From: CAVWGP01 sp963754645
GTDB lineage: Bacteria; Pseudomonadota; Alphaproteobacteria; Bin65
Direction of reading: 5' to 3'
NCBI GenBank assembly: GCA_963754645.1
Contig: CAVWGP010000006.1
Span: 148,298-212,297 of the forward strand
DNA length: 64,000 nt
Within the stretch, counting starts at the first letter, position 1. Every line of letters starts with the position of its first letter. Of this stretch, positions 33,947 to 42,588 are shown one piece after another. A model generated the notes under the pieces. It made no database searches. It worked only from the letters and a program-made list of their open reading frames with translations, and was not told the DNA's origin. The position numbers and the translations under genes were made by a program.

Positions 33947-35287
33947 ATGGACACGATCGAGCGCGGCGCGGGCGCCGGCACCAACAATCTCGAAGCCTTC
34001 TGGATGCCGTTCACGGCCAACCGCGATTTCAAGAAGCAGCCGCGGATGCTCGTCTCGGCCAAGGGCATGTACTACACGAGCCACGACGGCCGGAAAGTGC
34101 TCGACGGCACCGCCGGCCTGTGGTGCGTCAATGCCGGCCACGGCCGGCCCGAGATCGTCGAGGCGATCAGCCACGCCGCCGCCCATCTCGATTTCGCGCC
34201 GACCTTCCAGATGGGCCATCCGCTCGCCTTCGAATTCGCGAGCAAGCTCACGGCGTGGATCCCGCCGCATTTCGACCACGTGTTCTTCACCAATTCGGGC
34301 TCCGAGGCGGTCGACACAGCACTGAAAATCGCCCTCGCCTATCACCGCGCGCGCGGCGAGGGGCACCGCACGCACCTGATCGGCCGCGAGCGCAGCTACC
34401 ACGGCGTCGGCTTCGGCGGCATGTCGGTGGGCGGCATACCCGGCAATCGCAAGGCGTTCGGCAACAGCCTGTTGCCCAATGTCGATCACCTGCCGCACAC
34501 GCACATCCTCGCCAAGAACGCCTATACGCGCGGCCAGCCGGAGCATGGCGCCGAGTTGGCCGACGAGCTCGAGCGCATCGTGGCGCTGCGCGATCCGGGC
34601 AATGTCGCCGCCGTCATCGTCGAACCGGTGGCGGGCTCGACCGGCGTCCTTATTCCGCCCAAGGCCTATCTCCAGAAGCTGCGCGCGATTTGCGACAAGC
34701 ACGGCATCCTGCTGATCTTCGACGAGGTAATCTGCGGCTTCGGCCGGCTCGGCGCGAATTTCGCCGCCGAATTTTTCGGCGTCATGCCCGATCTCATGGC
34801 CGTCGCCAAGGGCATCAACAATGCCGCCGTGCCGATGGGCGCCGTGTTTTGCCGCAAGGGCATTTACGACGCATTCATGCAAGGACCGCAAGTCGCGATC
34901 GAATTCGCGCACGGTTACACTTATTCGGCGCATCCGCTGGCCTGCGCCGCCGGCCTCGCCAATCTCGAAATCCATCGCCGCGACCGCTTGGCCGAGCGCG
35001 CGGCAAGCTTGGCGCCCTATTGGGAGCAGGCGATTCACGCGCTCAAAGGCACCAAGCACGTCATCGATTTGCGCAATATCGGCCTGATCGGCGCGATCGA
35101 ACTCGAGCCGCGCCCCGGCGCGCCGGCGGCGCGCGCCTACGACGCCTTCGTCGAGTGCTACAAACGCGGCCTGCTGGTGCGCACGACGGGCGACATCATC
35201 GCGCTGTCGCCGCCGCTCATTATCGAGAAAGCCGAGATCGACCGCATCGTCGAGACCATCGCGGCTGTGCTGCCAAGCATCGCCTAG
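33947..35287 (+). CDS. Omega-amino acid--pyruvate aminotransferase (class III)
   Basis: A 446-residue PLP enzyme matching beta-alanine/omega-amino acid:pyruvate transaminases along its whole length. It begins with FWMPFTANRDFKKQPRML and continues with GHPLAFEFASKL, the PLP-site FFTNSGSEAVDTALK near 120, LIFDEVICGFGRLG near 258 and the Schiff-base Lys in VAKGINN near 287. The ATG at 33947 has a GGAGAGG ribosome site 5-12 bp upstream, which shows it is a separate gene although the frame is open from the Frc gene. It interconverts an omega-amino acid and its semialdehyde. It could serve both this cluster and the beta-alanine route with mmsA. Confidence 0.92.
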   Translation: MDTIERGAGAGTNNLEAFWMPFTANRDFKKQPRMLVSAKGMYYTSHDGRKVLDGTAGLWCVNAGHGRPEIVEAISHAAAHLDFAPTFQMGHPLAFEFASKLTAWIPPHFDHVFFTNSGSEAVDTALKIALAYHRARGEGHRTHLIGRERSYHGVGFGGMSVGGIPGNRKAFGNSLLPNVDHLPHTHILAKNAYTRGQPEHGAELADELERIVALRDPGNVAAVIVEPVAGSTGVLIPPKAYLQKLRAICDKHGILLIFDEVICGFGRLGANFAAEFFGVMPDLMAVAKGINNAAVPMGAVFCRKGIYDAFMQGPQVAIEFAHGYTYSAHPLACAAGLANLEIHRRDRLAERAASLAPYWEQAIHALKGTKHVIDLRNIGLIGAIELEPRPGAPAARAYDAFVECYKRGLLVRTTGDIIALSPPLIIEKAEIDRIVETIAAVLPSIA

Positions 35288-35296
35288 GCGGACGGC

Positions 35297-35920
35297 TCAG
35301 CTTTTCTTGCCGAGCCCTTCGAGCTGCTTTTCCAGCGCCGAAATCTTTTTCTGCAGCTCCGACAGCGCATCGCTATCGGCCGGCGCCGGCTTGTCGGCGG
35401 CCGGCGCATCCTTCTTGGCCGCGCCCGGGCCCTGCCCGGCTTGGAACGGATTGAACATGCGCATGGCGTTTTCGATGAAGTCCATGTTCTTGCGGCTCAT
35501 GTCTTCGAGCGAGCCGAACGGAAACATGCCGCCCAGCGCGCTGTCGATATATTGCCGCATGCGGTCCTGATTCTGGGTGAAGCTCATCATGCTGTGCTCG
35601 AGATATTTCGGCACCAGCGATTGCAGCGAATCGCCGTAAAGCGCGATGATCTGGCGCAGGAAGCTCACCGGCAGCAAATTCTGCCCCTTGGCTTCTTCCT
35701 CGACGATGATCTGGGTCAGCACCGAGCGCGTGATGTCGTCGTTCGTCTTGGCGTCGTGGACGAGAAAATCCTGCCCGGCGCGCACCATTTTGGCGAGATC
35801 TTCGAGCGTGACATAGGCGCTCGTCGATGTGTTGTAGAGCCGGCGGTTGGCGTATTTCTTGATGAGGATCGGCGCGGCCGAACCCGCCGCGGCCTTGCTG
35901 TCGGATTGTTCTGTGGCCAT
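35297..35920 (-). CDS. phaR: Polyhydroxyalkanoate synthesis repressor PhaR
   Basis: A 207-residue PhaR. The N-terminal PHB/PHA-accumulation DNA-binding domain reads IKKYANRRLYNTSTSAYVTL near residue 20 and GQDFLVHDAKTNDDITRSVL near 48. The middle is the PHB-binding region (SFLRQIIALYGDSLQ, FTQNQDRMRQYI), and the C-terminal end is a coiled coil. It binds PHA granules and represses phasin and pha genes when free of polymer. It is divergent from a PhaC-like locus. Candidate palindromic sites lie at 35988 and 37509. Confidence 0.95.
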   Translation of the reverse strand: MATEQSDSKAAAGSAAPILIKKYANRRLYNTSTSAYVTLEDLAKMVRAGQDFLVHDAKTNDDITRSVLTQIIVEEEAKGQNLLPVSFLRQIIALYGDSLQSLVPKYLEHSMMSFTQNQDRMRQYIDSALGGMFPFGSLEDMSRKNMDFIENAMRMFNPFQAGQGPGAAKKDAPAADKPAPADSDALSELQKKISALEKQLEGLGKKS

Positions 35921-35987
35921 GGCGGCCTCCTCATGCGCCGCTTGTTCACGGTCCGCCGGCGCGCGCTGTATTTGTGCGACATATTTG

Positions 35988-36000
35988 TTGCACTGCGCAA
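35988..36000. promoter_or_regulatory. Candidate PhaR operator between phaR and the PhaC-like genes
   Basis: TTGCACTGCGCAA is an imperfect palindrome (TTGC-N5-GCAA) in the 166-bp divergent region. A related site lies before phaA at 37509. PhaR proteins bind short GC-box palindromes in other alphaproteobacteria. This assignment is by resemblance and position only. Confidence 0.4.
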
Positions 36001-36086
36001 TACACTTTCGCGGGCGCAGCGAACTCCCTTTTGGGCCGAGAGCGCGCCGACTGGCAGGGCAAGCGGCCAGCCGGTATAGTTAGCGG

Positions 36087-36443
36087 ATGGCCGATGAACC
36101 CGATCTCAAAGCGCTTGCGGAACGGTTCCTCGATCTTTGGGAGCAGCAAGCGGCCGCGCTGACGGCCGATCCGGCGCTGGCCGCGGCAATGACACGATGG
36201 CTGTCGCCGTTGCAGCGCACAAGACAAGGCATGGGCGATGACGCGAACCGCAAGACAAGCGAAACAGCGCCTGGGCCCGCGGCCGCTGCCGCTCCATCTC
36301 GGCATCGCGGCGGCGGCGACGGCGAACTCGCTCGCCGCCTTGAGCGGCTTGAAAAACGGCTTGCCGCCCTGGAGCGCCGCCTCGGGCGAGGCGGCAAGGC
36401 TCCGAAGCGCGCTGACCGAAGCCGAGCCAAGCGCGCTCGATAG
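36087..36443 (+). CDS. Small coiled-coil protein encoded upstream of and overlapping a PhaC-like gene
   Basis: A 118-residue protein. The N-terminal helix reads LKALAERFLDLWEQQAAALT and the middle is Ala/Gly/Pro-rich. The C-terminal half is a strongly charged coiled coil (ELARRLERLEKRLAALERRL). From 36238 on, it overlaps the PhaC-like frame by 206 bp in another frame, and both readings look protein-like. The build recalls small PHA-synthase partner proteins such as a minimal PhaE, but I cannot place it in a family. It may be the PHA-synthase partner or a granule-associated protein. Confidence 0.6.
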   Translation: MADEPDLKALAERFLDLWEQQAAALTADPALAAAMTRWLSPLQRTRQGMGDDANRKTSETAPGPAAAAAPSRHRGGGDGELARRLERLEKRLAALERRLGRGGKAPKRADRSRAKRAR

Positions 36444-37476
36444 CGCCGTTCGCGCGGCTTCGGCGGCGCGCTTCGATCGGTTTCTTGCCGGCGTGACTGC
36501 CTATCGCCGCCATCCGTTCCGGCGCGGCCCGCCTGCTGCCAAGACTATTTGGCAAAGCGGCACCGTGCGCCTGCTCGATTACGGCGTTGGCCAAGCACGC
36601 GCCGCCGTCTTGCTGATCCCGTCGCTGGTCAATCGCTACTACGTGATGGACTTGCTGCCGCAACGCAGCTTCGCCGCGTTTCTCAAACAGGCGGGAATTC
36701 GACCGCTCATGATCGATTGGGGCGGCCTCGATGGCGAAGAGCGCGATTTCGATCTGACGGATATCGTCACACGGCGGCTCGTGCCCGCTTTGCGCCGCGC
36801 CGCCGCGGCAGCGGGCCAAACGCCGCTTTCGGTGCTCGGCTATTGCATGGGCGGCAATCTCGCGCTCGCCTTGGCCTTGCACGAGCCCGAACCGATCGCC
36901 GGCTTGGCGCTCTTGGCGACGCCGTGGGATTTTCACGCCGAGCGCGCCGACCGGGCGCAAGCCTTGGCCGCCTTCGCGGCGGCCTGCATGCCGGCGATCG
37001 AAATTTACGGCGCAATGCCGGTCGATCTGCTGCAATGGCTTTTCGTTTGGCTCGATCCGCTGCTCGCCTTTCGCAAGATGCGGCATTTCGCGACGCTCGA
37101 TGCGGGAAGCGACGAAGCCGTGGCCTTTGTCGCGCTGGAAGACTGGCTGAATGACGGCGCCGAACTTCCGGCGCCCATCGCGCGCGAATGCTTTGCCGGC
37201 TGGTATGGCGAAAACGCCCCGGCCCGCGGCGCCTGGCGGATCGGCAATCGCGTTGTCGCGCCGAGCGACGTGACCATGCCCAGCTTGCTGGCGCTGCCGA
37301 CCAACGACCGGATCGTTCCGCCGCGCTCGGCCGCCGCGCTGGCGGCGCAGCTTCAAAGCCCGACGGTGCATCGCACCTCGGCCGGACATATCGGCATGAT
37401 GACCGGACGCAAGGCGGAAAGCGAAGTCTGGCAGCCGGTCGCGCGCTGGCTTGCGGCGAGGCAATTCCGCCCGTGA
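36238..37476 (+). CDS. PhaC-like alpha/beta hydrolase (probable PHA synthase, class III-like)
   Basis: A 412-residue protein. After an N-terminal segment (RPLPLHLGIAAAATANSLAA), the alpha/beta fold begins with VLLIPSLVNRYYVMDLLPQR near residue 125. The lipase-like box is LGYCMGGN near 200, with Cys in the nucleophile position as in PHA synthases. Candidate partners are Asp in PTNDRIVPP near 357 and His in SAGHIGMM near 383. It is short compared with class I PhaC (about 590) and close to class III PhaC (about 360). It lies between phaR and phaA and likely polymerises hydroxyacyl-CoA. A depolymerase-like role is possible. The start overlaps the coiled-coil gene. Confidence 0.78.
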   Translation: MTRTARQAKQRLGPRPLPLHLGIAAAATANSLAALSGLKNGLPPWSAASGEAARLRSALTEAEPSALDSAVRAASAARFDRFLAGVTAYRRHPFRRGPPAAKTIWQSGTVRLLDYGVGQARAAVLLIPSLVNRYYVMDLLPQRSFAAFLKQAGIRPLMIDWGGLDGEERDFDLTDIVTRRLVPALRRAAAAAGQTPLSVLGYCMGGNLALALALHEPEPIAGLALLATPWDFHAERADRAQALAAFAAACMPAIEIYGAMPVDLLQWLFVWLDPLLAFRKMRHFATLDAGSDEAVAFVALEDWLNDGAELPAPIARECFAGWYGENAPARGAWRIGNRVVAPSDVTMPSLLALPTNDRIVPPRSAAALAAQLQSPTVHRTSAGHIGMMTGRKAESEVWQPVARWLAARQFRP

Positions 37477-37508
37477 CAAGGCCGCGTCTCGTCCGGTAGA
37501 TTAAGCTA

Positions 37509-37523
37509 TTGTGCAGCGCACAA
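37509..37523. promoter_or_regulatory. Palindrome upstream of phaA, candidate PhaR site
   Basis: TTGTGCAGCGCACAA is a perfect inverted repeat of 6-bp arms around AGC, 20 bp before the phaA ATG. It shares the TGC-N3-GCA core style reported for PhaR sites and resembles the site near 35988. The role is inferred. Confidence 0.45.
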
Positions 37524-37543
37524 TTTTCGCCAAGGAGGCACCC

Positions 37544-38719
<1,176 letters not shown>

Positions 38720-38729
38720 CGGCCGATCG

Positions 38730-39266
38730 CTATTGCCGCGGCGTCCGCGGCCTTTCACCGTCGCGCCGGCGCTCGCCATCGCGGCCGCGCGGAGCGAAGC
38801 CGGCCTGCATATACGTCTTGCGCGCCTCGGCCGGCAGTGCCGCGCCGATGCGCGCCAGCGAGCCGGTGAGATGCTCGATCAGCGCATCGCTGCGGCTGCG
38901 CACGAGACGGCTTGCCGCCTCGATCGCGGCGGCGTCGCCGGCTTCGGCGGTGATCGCACGGCCGAAGTCGTTGCGCGCTTCGCGCAGCGCCATGATGCGC
39001 TGGCGCATTTCGCCGAAGCGTTCGCGCCAGATCTGATCGGCAATGCGCCGATGCTCGTCGCTCAGAGTTTGGCGGGCCGCGAAATGATTGAAGCCTTGGC
39101 CCATCGCGCCGGGGCGCGGCCCGATGCCGCCCGCCCAGCTCGCCGCCAGCCAGCCGACCAGGAACAGGTTCACCGCCAGGGACGCAAACAACCCGATCAA
39201 CAGCCAGCGGCGCGGCTTGGCCGGCGCTGCGGCGGCATGGCCCGGCGAGGGCGCGGCGTCGCTCAT
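38730..39266 (-). CDS. Periplasmic metal-sensor-like protein (CnrX/ZraP-type Metal_resist fold)
   Basis: A 178-residue protein with a Pro/Ala-rich cytoplasmic start and one membrane helix (LIGLFASLAVNLFLVGWLAA, near 23-42). The periplasmic helical hairpin (LSDEHRRIADQIWRERFGEM, then SRSDALIEHLTGSLARIGA) resembles heavy-metal sensor proteins. The arginine-rich tail is probably disordered. The ATG overlaps the stop of the anti-sigma-like gene by 4 bp, so it belongs to the sigma/anti-sigma operon and may be its signal input. Confidence 0.75.
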   Translation of the reverse strand: MSDAAPSPGHAAAAPAKPRRWLLIGLFASLAVNLFLVGWLAASWAGGIGPRPGAMGQGFNHFAARQTLSDEHRRIADQIWRERFGEMRQRIMALREARNDFGRAITAEAGDAAAIEAASRLVRSRSDALIEHLTGSLARIGAALPAEARKTYMQAGFAPRGRDGERRRDGERPRTPRQ

Positions 39267-39712
39267 AGCTCGCTTTCCTCAATCAAATCGAAGCCCAACC
39301 CGACGGTCTCGGTCTCGGCCTGGGCCACCAACAAGCCGTTGGCCGGAAAAGGCGATACATTCAGTCCCAGCCCGATCCCCAAGATCGCGGCAAAGGCGAG
39401 ACCGGCGGCCGGGTGCCAAAGACGTTGCAGCCAGTTGCGGCCCGCCATAAACGACGCGGCGCGCGTTTGCGGCGCTTGCGCCAGCACCCGGCCAACAAGA
39501 TGCGACGGTGCCGGCGCCGGACGCGCCGCGGCAATCACGTTGTCGAGGCGCGCGGCTTCTGGTAGCAGCGCGCGCGCGGCGGCACTGCGCGTCAGCACAT
39601 CCAGCGCCCAAGCGCGCCGGTCCGCGGGCCAGCGCGCGGGCTCGGCGCCATAGGCGTCGATCATGTCTTGAAAACGATCGAGCGCCACTTGTTCGTCGTC
39701 ATTCGCGACCAT
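39263..39712 (-). CDS. Putative anti-sigma factor with one membrane helix
   Basis: A 149-residue protein. The acidic N-terminal part (ALDRFQDMIDAYGAEPARWP) matches a segment common in alphaproteobacterial membrane proteins next to ECF sigma genes. One membrane helix follows (PAAGLAFAAILGIGLGLNV near 103), then a short periplasmic tail. It starts 3 bp after the sigma-factor stop, the classical place for the cognate anti-sigma factor. There is no zinc (HxxxCxxC) motif. Confidence 0.72.
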   Translation of the reverse strand: MVANDDEQVALDRFQDMIDAYGAEPARWPADRRAWALDVLTRSAAARALLPEAARLDNVIAAARPAPAPSHLVGRVLAQAPQTRAASFMAGRNWLQRLWHPAAGLAFAAILGIGLGLNVSPFPANGLLVAQAETETVGLGFDLIEESEL

Positions 39713-39715
39713 GGC

Positions 39716-40300
39716 TCAGTCCCCAACAATTTCTTTTTTGAGTTCGATCAATTGCGCCCGCAAGCTGCGCCGCGCCCGCGCCAACAAAGATTCGAGCGCT
39801 TCCACGCTGATCTCCATCAGCGCCGCCGCTTCGATATTGCCCATTTCCATATGGTGCACAAAGGTCATTGCCGTACGCTGCCGCTCGGGCAGGCCGGCGA
39901 TGGCGGCATCGACGAGCGCCGCCTGTTGTTCGCGCGCCAAATGCTCGACCGGCGTCGGCGCCGGATCGGCGACGTTGTCCGCCGCATCGAGGCTCTCGCT
40001 GCGGCGGCGCCGGCGTATGCGATCGATGGCCAGATTGTAGACGACGCGGTGCAGCCACGCGCCGATTGGCGCCTCGTCGCGCCAGCGCGCCGCCATCTGC
40101 CACAGCCGCAGCATGGCCTCTTGCGCGACATCCTCGGCTTCGGCGGCGTCGTTCAAAATGCGCCGGGCCAACAGCAAGGCCGGCCCCAAGTAGAGGCCGA
40201 CGACCGCGCGCGCCGCCGCGCCATCGCCCGCCGCCACGTGCCGCATCAAAGCGGCGTCCCGCTGCGCGGCGCTTGGCTCGCCAATCGTTCCCTCGGCCAT
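39716..40300 (-). CDS. RNA polymerase ECF-type sigma factor
   Basis: A 194-residue ECF sigma factor. Region 2 has AEAEDVAQEAMLRLWQMA near residue 53 and APIGAWLHRVVYNLAIDRIR near 76. Region 4 has ALVDAAIAGLPERQRTAMTF near 128 and MEISVEALESLLARARRSLR near 162. It leads an operon with an anti-sigma-like protein and a metal-sensor-like protein. Two EF-hand genes just upstream on the same strand may belong to its regulon (inference). Confidence 0.92.
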   Translation of the reverse strand: MAEGTIGEPSAAQRDAALMRHVAAGDGAAARAVVGLYLGPALLLARRILNDAAEAEDVAQEAMLRLWQMAARWRDEAPIGAWLHRVVYNLAIDRIRRRRRSESLDAADNVADPAPTPVEHLAREQQAALVDAAIAGLPERQRTAMTFVHHMEMGNIEAAALMEISVEALESLLARARRSLRAQLIELKKEIVGD

Positions 40301-40356
40301 GGCCGATTATACGAAAGGCTGCTTCATTGGCCATGGCGCCGCGCCGCCGCATCGAT

Positions 40357-40749
40357 TCATTCGCTGCCGGGCGCGTTGGCCGGCGGCGGCGAAGACGATA
40401 CTGCGCCCCGGTCGCTTTTGCGCGCTAGGCGGCGCTCGTGAATTTTCTCGCCCGCGGCGCGCCATTCGGATTGCGAGACCTTGCCGTCGCGGTCGCGGTC
40501 CATCAATTCAAACATGCGAGCCACGCGCTCCGGATTACCGCGTTTGCGCCCGGCGGCCAGTTCGTCTTTCGTGACGCTGCCATCGCCATTTTTGTCGATT
40601 GTCTTGAAGCGCGAATCGAACCGGCGCATGAACTCGGCCTTGTCCGCCGGCACGCCATTTGCGCCGTCGGCGAGCTTCGGCGATTCGGCGTTGGCGGCCG
40701 CCGTCAGGGCGATCGCCAGGGCGATCGAAAGCATGGCGCGTTTCGGCAT
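40357..40749 (-). CDS. Periplasmic EF-hand protein (two loops)
   Basis: A 130-residue protein with a Sec signal (MLSIALAIALTAAANAES). It has two canonical calcium-binding loops, DKNGDGSVTKDE near residue 53 and DRDRDGKVSQSE near 86. The tail is Ser/Pro-rich. I chose the ATG at 40749 (MPKRAMLSIA) because it begins the signal peptide, although the frame is open further upstream. It lies 56 bp before the ECF sigma gene on the same strand. The likely role is calcium buffering or sensing in the periplasm. Confidence 0.87.
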   Translation of the reverse strand: MPKRAMLSIALAIALTAAANAESPKLADGANGVPADKAEFMRRFDSRFKTIDKNGDGSVTKDELAAGRKRGNPERVARMFELMDRDRDGKVSQSEWRAAGEKIHERRLARKSDRGAVSSSPPPANAPGSE

Positions 40750-41000
40750 TGTCCTCTCCGTGGGGCTATGGGTTGCAGGGCCCTGACACGGTTGTTGCAG
40801 GCTTGTTCCGAGAATAACGCATGGCTCGGCCGAATCCGTCGGCACCGAGAACCGACGGGCGGCTGGCCTATTCACATGGTTAACGAAACGCCGATGGCGA
40901 TGAAGTTCCGCCTGTCCGGGGCTTGGGGACTGCGCCACACGGCGGCAAAACGAAATCGGGGGCGGCCGGGCGCCGCCCCCGTTTCATGCCTTCGATTCGA

Positions 41001-41963
41001 CTAGCGATCGCGTCTGTCGCCCCGGCGGCCGAACTCGGACGCCTCGATCGCGCCGTCCTTGTTGCGATCGAGCCTTGCGAAGAGCCGCTCGCCCGCCGAA
41101 GCCCATTCCGCGGCGCCGAGCTTGCCGTCCTTATCCGCATCGAGCCGGACGAAGCCGCGTTCGCGGACTTGGCCGCCGCGCTCGGCAAAGGCCTTGGCAA
41201 GTTCTTCCTTGGTGACCGTGCCATCCCGGTTGGCATCGGCGAGCAGCAACAGGCGCGGTTTCTTCTGCGCGGCGTCGTATTCGGCGCGGCTGAGCTTGCC
41301 GTCGCCGTTGCCGTCCATCGCCTTGAACTCGGCCGCGACCGCGGCGGCGAAACGCGCGCGCGGGGCCGCCGCGAATTCCTCGAAAGTCACGACGCCGTCC
41401 TTGTCGCGATCGGCGCGGCTGCCCGGCGCGCGGCGCCGGCCGGCGCGCTCGTCGGCCGAAAGCTTGCCGTCGCGGTTGGCGTCGATCGCGTCGAAGCGCT
41501 CCTTCAAGCGCGCCTCGAAGCGTTCTCCGGCGGCTTTCGCATAGTCCTCGGCGCTGAGCGCGTTTTTCTTGGCCGTGTCGATCGCCTCGAAGCGCGCGGC
41601 GCGGCGATTTTCGCGCGCCGGCATTTCGTCGGCCGCGATCTTGCCGTCCTTGTTCTTGTCGTAGCGCGCGAAGAATCGCTCGATGCCCTCGGCGCGGCGC
41701 AGGTCGCCATAAAGAGCGAATTCGTCCTTGTCGAGCACGCCGTCGCCGTTCTTGTCGGCCGACTTGAACGATTCGGCGCGGAAAGCGTCGAATTCCGCCT
41801 TCGTCACCTTGCCGTCTTTGTTGGCGTCCATGCGTTCGAGAAACAGCGCGCGCGGCGGCGAACCGGCGCGTGTCTTGGAATCGCCGGCGCCTTGCGCCAG
41901 CGCATAGGTTCCGAGCGCCGCGGCGATCGCGGTGCCGGCGAGAATGACGGTCAAGCGTTTCAT
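41001..41963 (-). CDS. Periplasmic multi-EF-hand protein (nine canonical loops)
   Basis: A 320-residue protein with a signal peptide (VILAGTAIAAALGTYALAQ). It has nine canonical 12-residue EF-hand loops, from DANKDGKVTKAE and DKNGDGVLDKDE near the start to DRNKDGAIEASE near the end, and one degenerate loop (DTAKKNALSAED). It may be called calsymin-like, after rhizobial secreted EF-hand proteins, but the overall sequence is probably a lineage-specific expansion. It is highly charged and without other domains. It is encoded upstream of the small EF-hand protein and the sigma operon. Confidence 0.88.
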   Translation of the reverse strand: MKRLTVILAGTAIAAALGTYALAQGAGDSKTRAGSPPRALFLERMDANKDGKVTKAEFDAFRAESFKSADKNGDGVLDKDEFALYGDLRRAEGIERFFARYDKNKDGKIAADEMPARENRRAARFEAIDTAKKNALSAEDYAKAAGERFEARLKERFDAIDANRDGKLSADERAGRRRAPGSRADRDKDGVVTFEEFAAAPRARFAAAVAAEFKAMDGNGDGKLSRAEYDAAQKKPRLLLLADANRDGTVTKEELAKAFAERGGQVRERGFVRLDADKDGKLGAAEWASAGERLFARLDRNKDGAIEASEFGRRGDRRDR

Positions 41964-42225
41964 GGATGGCTCCTGTGGCCGGATTTGAGTTGGGTTCGAT
42001 CCCTGCTTTTGCTTCTGGGTCGATCAACGCGCGGTACTGTCCATTCCGTTGGGCGGCCGCGCGCGATCACGGCACTGTGACGCGGACGATCGAACGGACC
42101 GATCCGCGCCGCCCAATATTCTTATTTCGTTCTTATTTTTGTTGTCAATATGTTCCAACGATCTTCCACGCCTGATTCTGGTGAATCGTGGCCGCGCGAA
42201 GGATCGTGGGGACATGGACAAAAGA

Positions 42226-42300
42226 TGGTGCCGCTGGTCGGAATTGAACCGACGACCTACTCCTTACCAAGGAGTTGCGCTACCACTACGCTACAGCGGC
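42226..42300 (-). tRNA. tRNA-Thr (anticodon GGT)
   Basis: The reverse strand folds as a complete tRNA. Acceptor arms are GCCGCTG and CAGCGGC followed by an encoded CCA, the D-arm is TAGCGTAGTGGTAGCGCA, the anticodon stem is ACTCC/GGAGT around loop TTGGTAA, and the T-arm contains GGTTCAATTCC. The anticodon GGT reads ACC and ACT threonine codons. The 72-nt body plus CCA is of normal size. Confidence 0.95.
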
Positions 42301-42405
42301 GCCGTACTATCGACGTTTGCCGGCGCTGAATGGCCGGCGGCGCGCGGAATATGGCGAACAATGGCGGATGAAGCAAGCAGGCGTCGAACGAGATCAAGCG
42401 TCACC

Positions 42406-42588
42406 ATGGCCGACGAGAAAACCAAGGATGCAGCGCCCGTTCTGACGCCACGCGCGGTTGCGGCGCGCGCTGCCAAGGATGACCGGCTGGCGGCGGCGCT
42501 GCGCGAAAATCTGAAGCGGCGCAAGGATCAGGCGCGCGGTCGCCGCGGCGATGCGGCGCCCGCCTCCGAGATCAAACCGAAAAATTAG
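42406..42588 (+). CDS. Small Ala/Arg-rich conserved-type protein
   Basis: A 60-residue protein from the ATG at 42406 (MADEKTKDAAPVLTPRAVAA). The centre DRLAAALRENLKRRKDQARG is a charged amphipathic helix of a type common in short alphaproteobacterial proteins. The stop overlaps the convergent amidohydrolase gene by 4 bp. A longer frame upstream crosses the tRNA gene and is not credible. Function unknown. Confidence 0.6.
   Translation: MADEKTKDAAPVLTPRAVAARAAKDDRLAAALRENLKRRKDQARGRRGDAAPASEIKPKN

Noticed and set aside
32621..35287. A true CoA-transferase/transaminase fusion protein
   Set aside because: A ribosome site before the second ATG, and a natural stop after a one-base correction, favour two genes.
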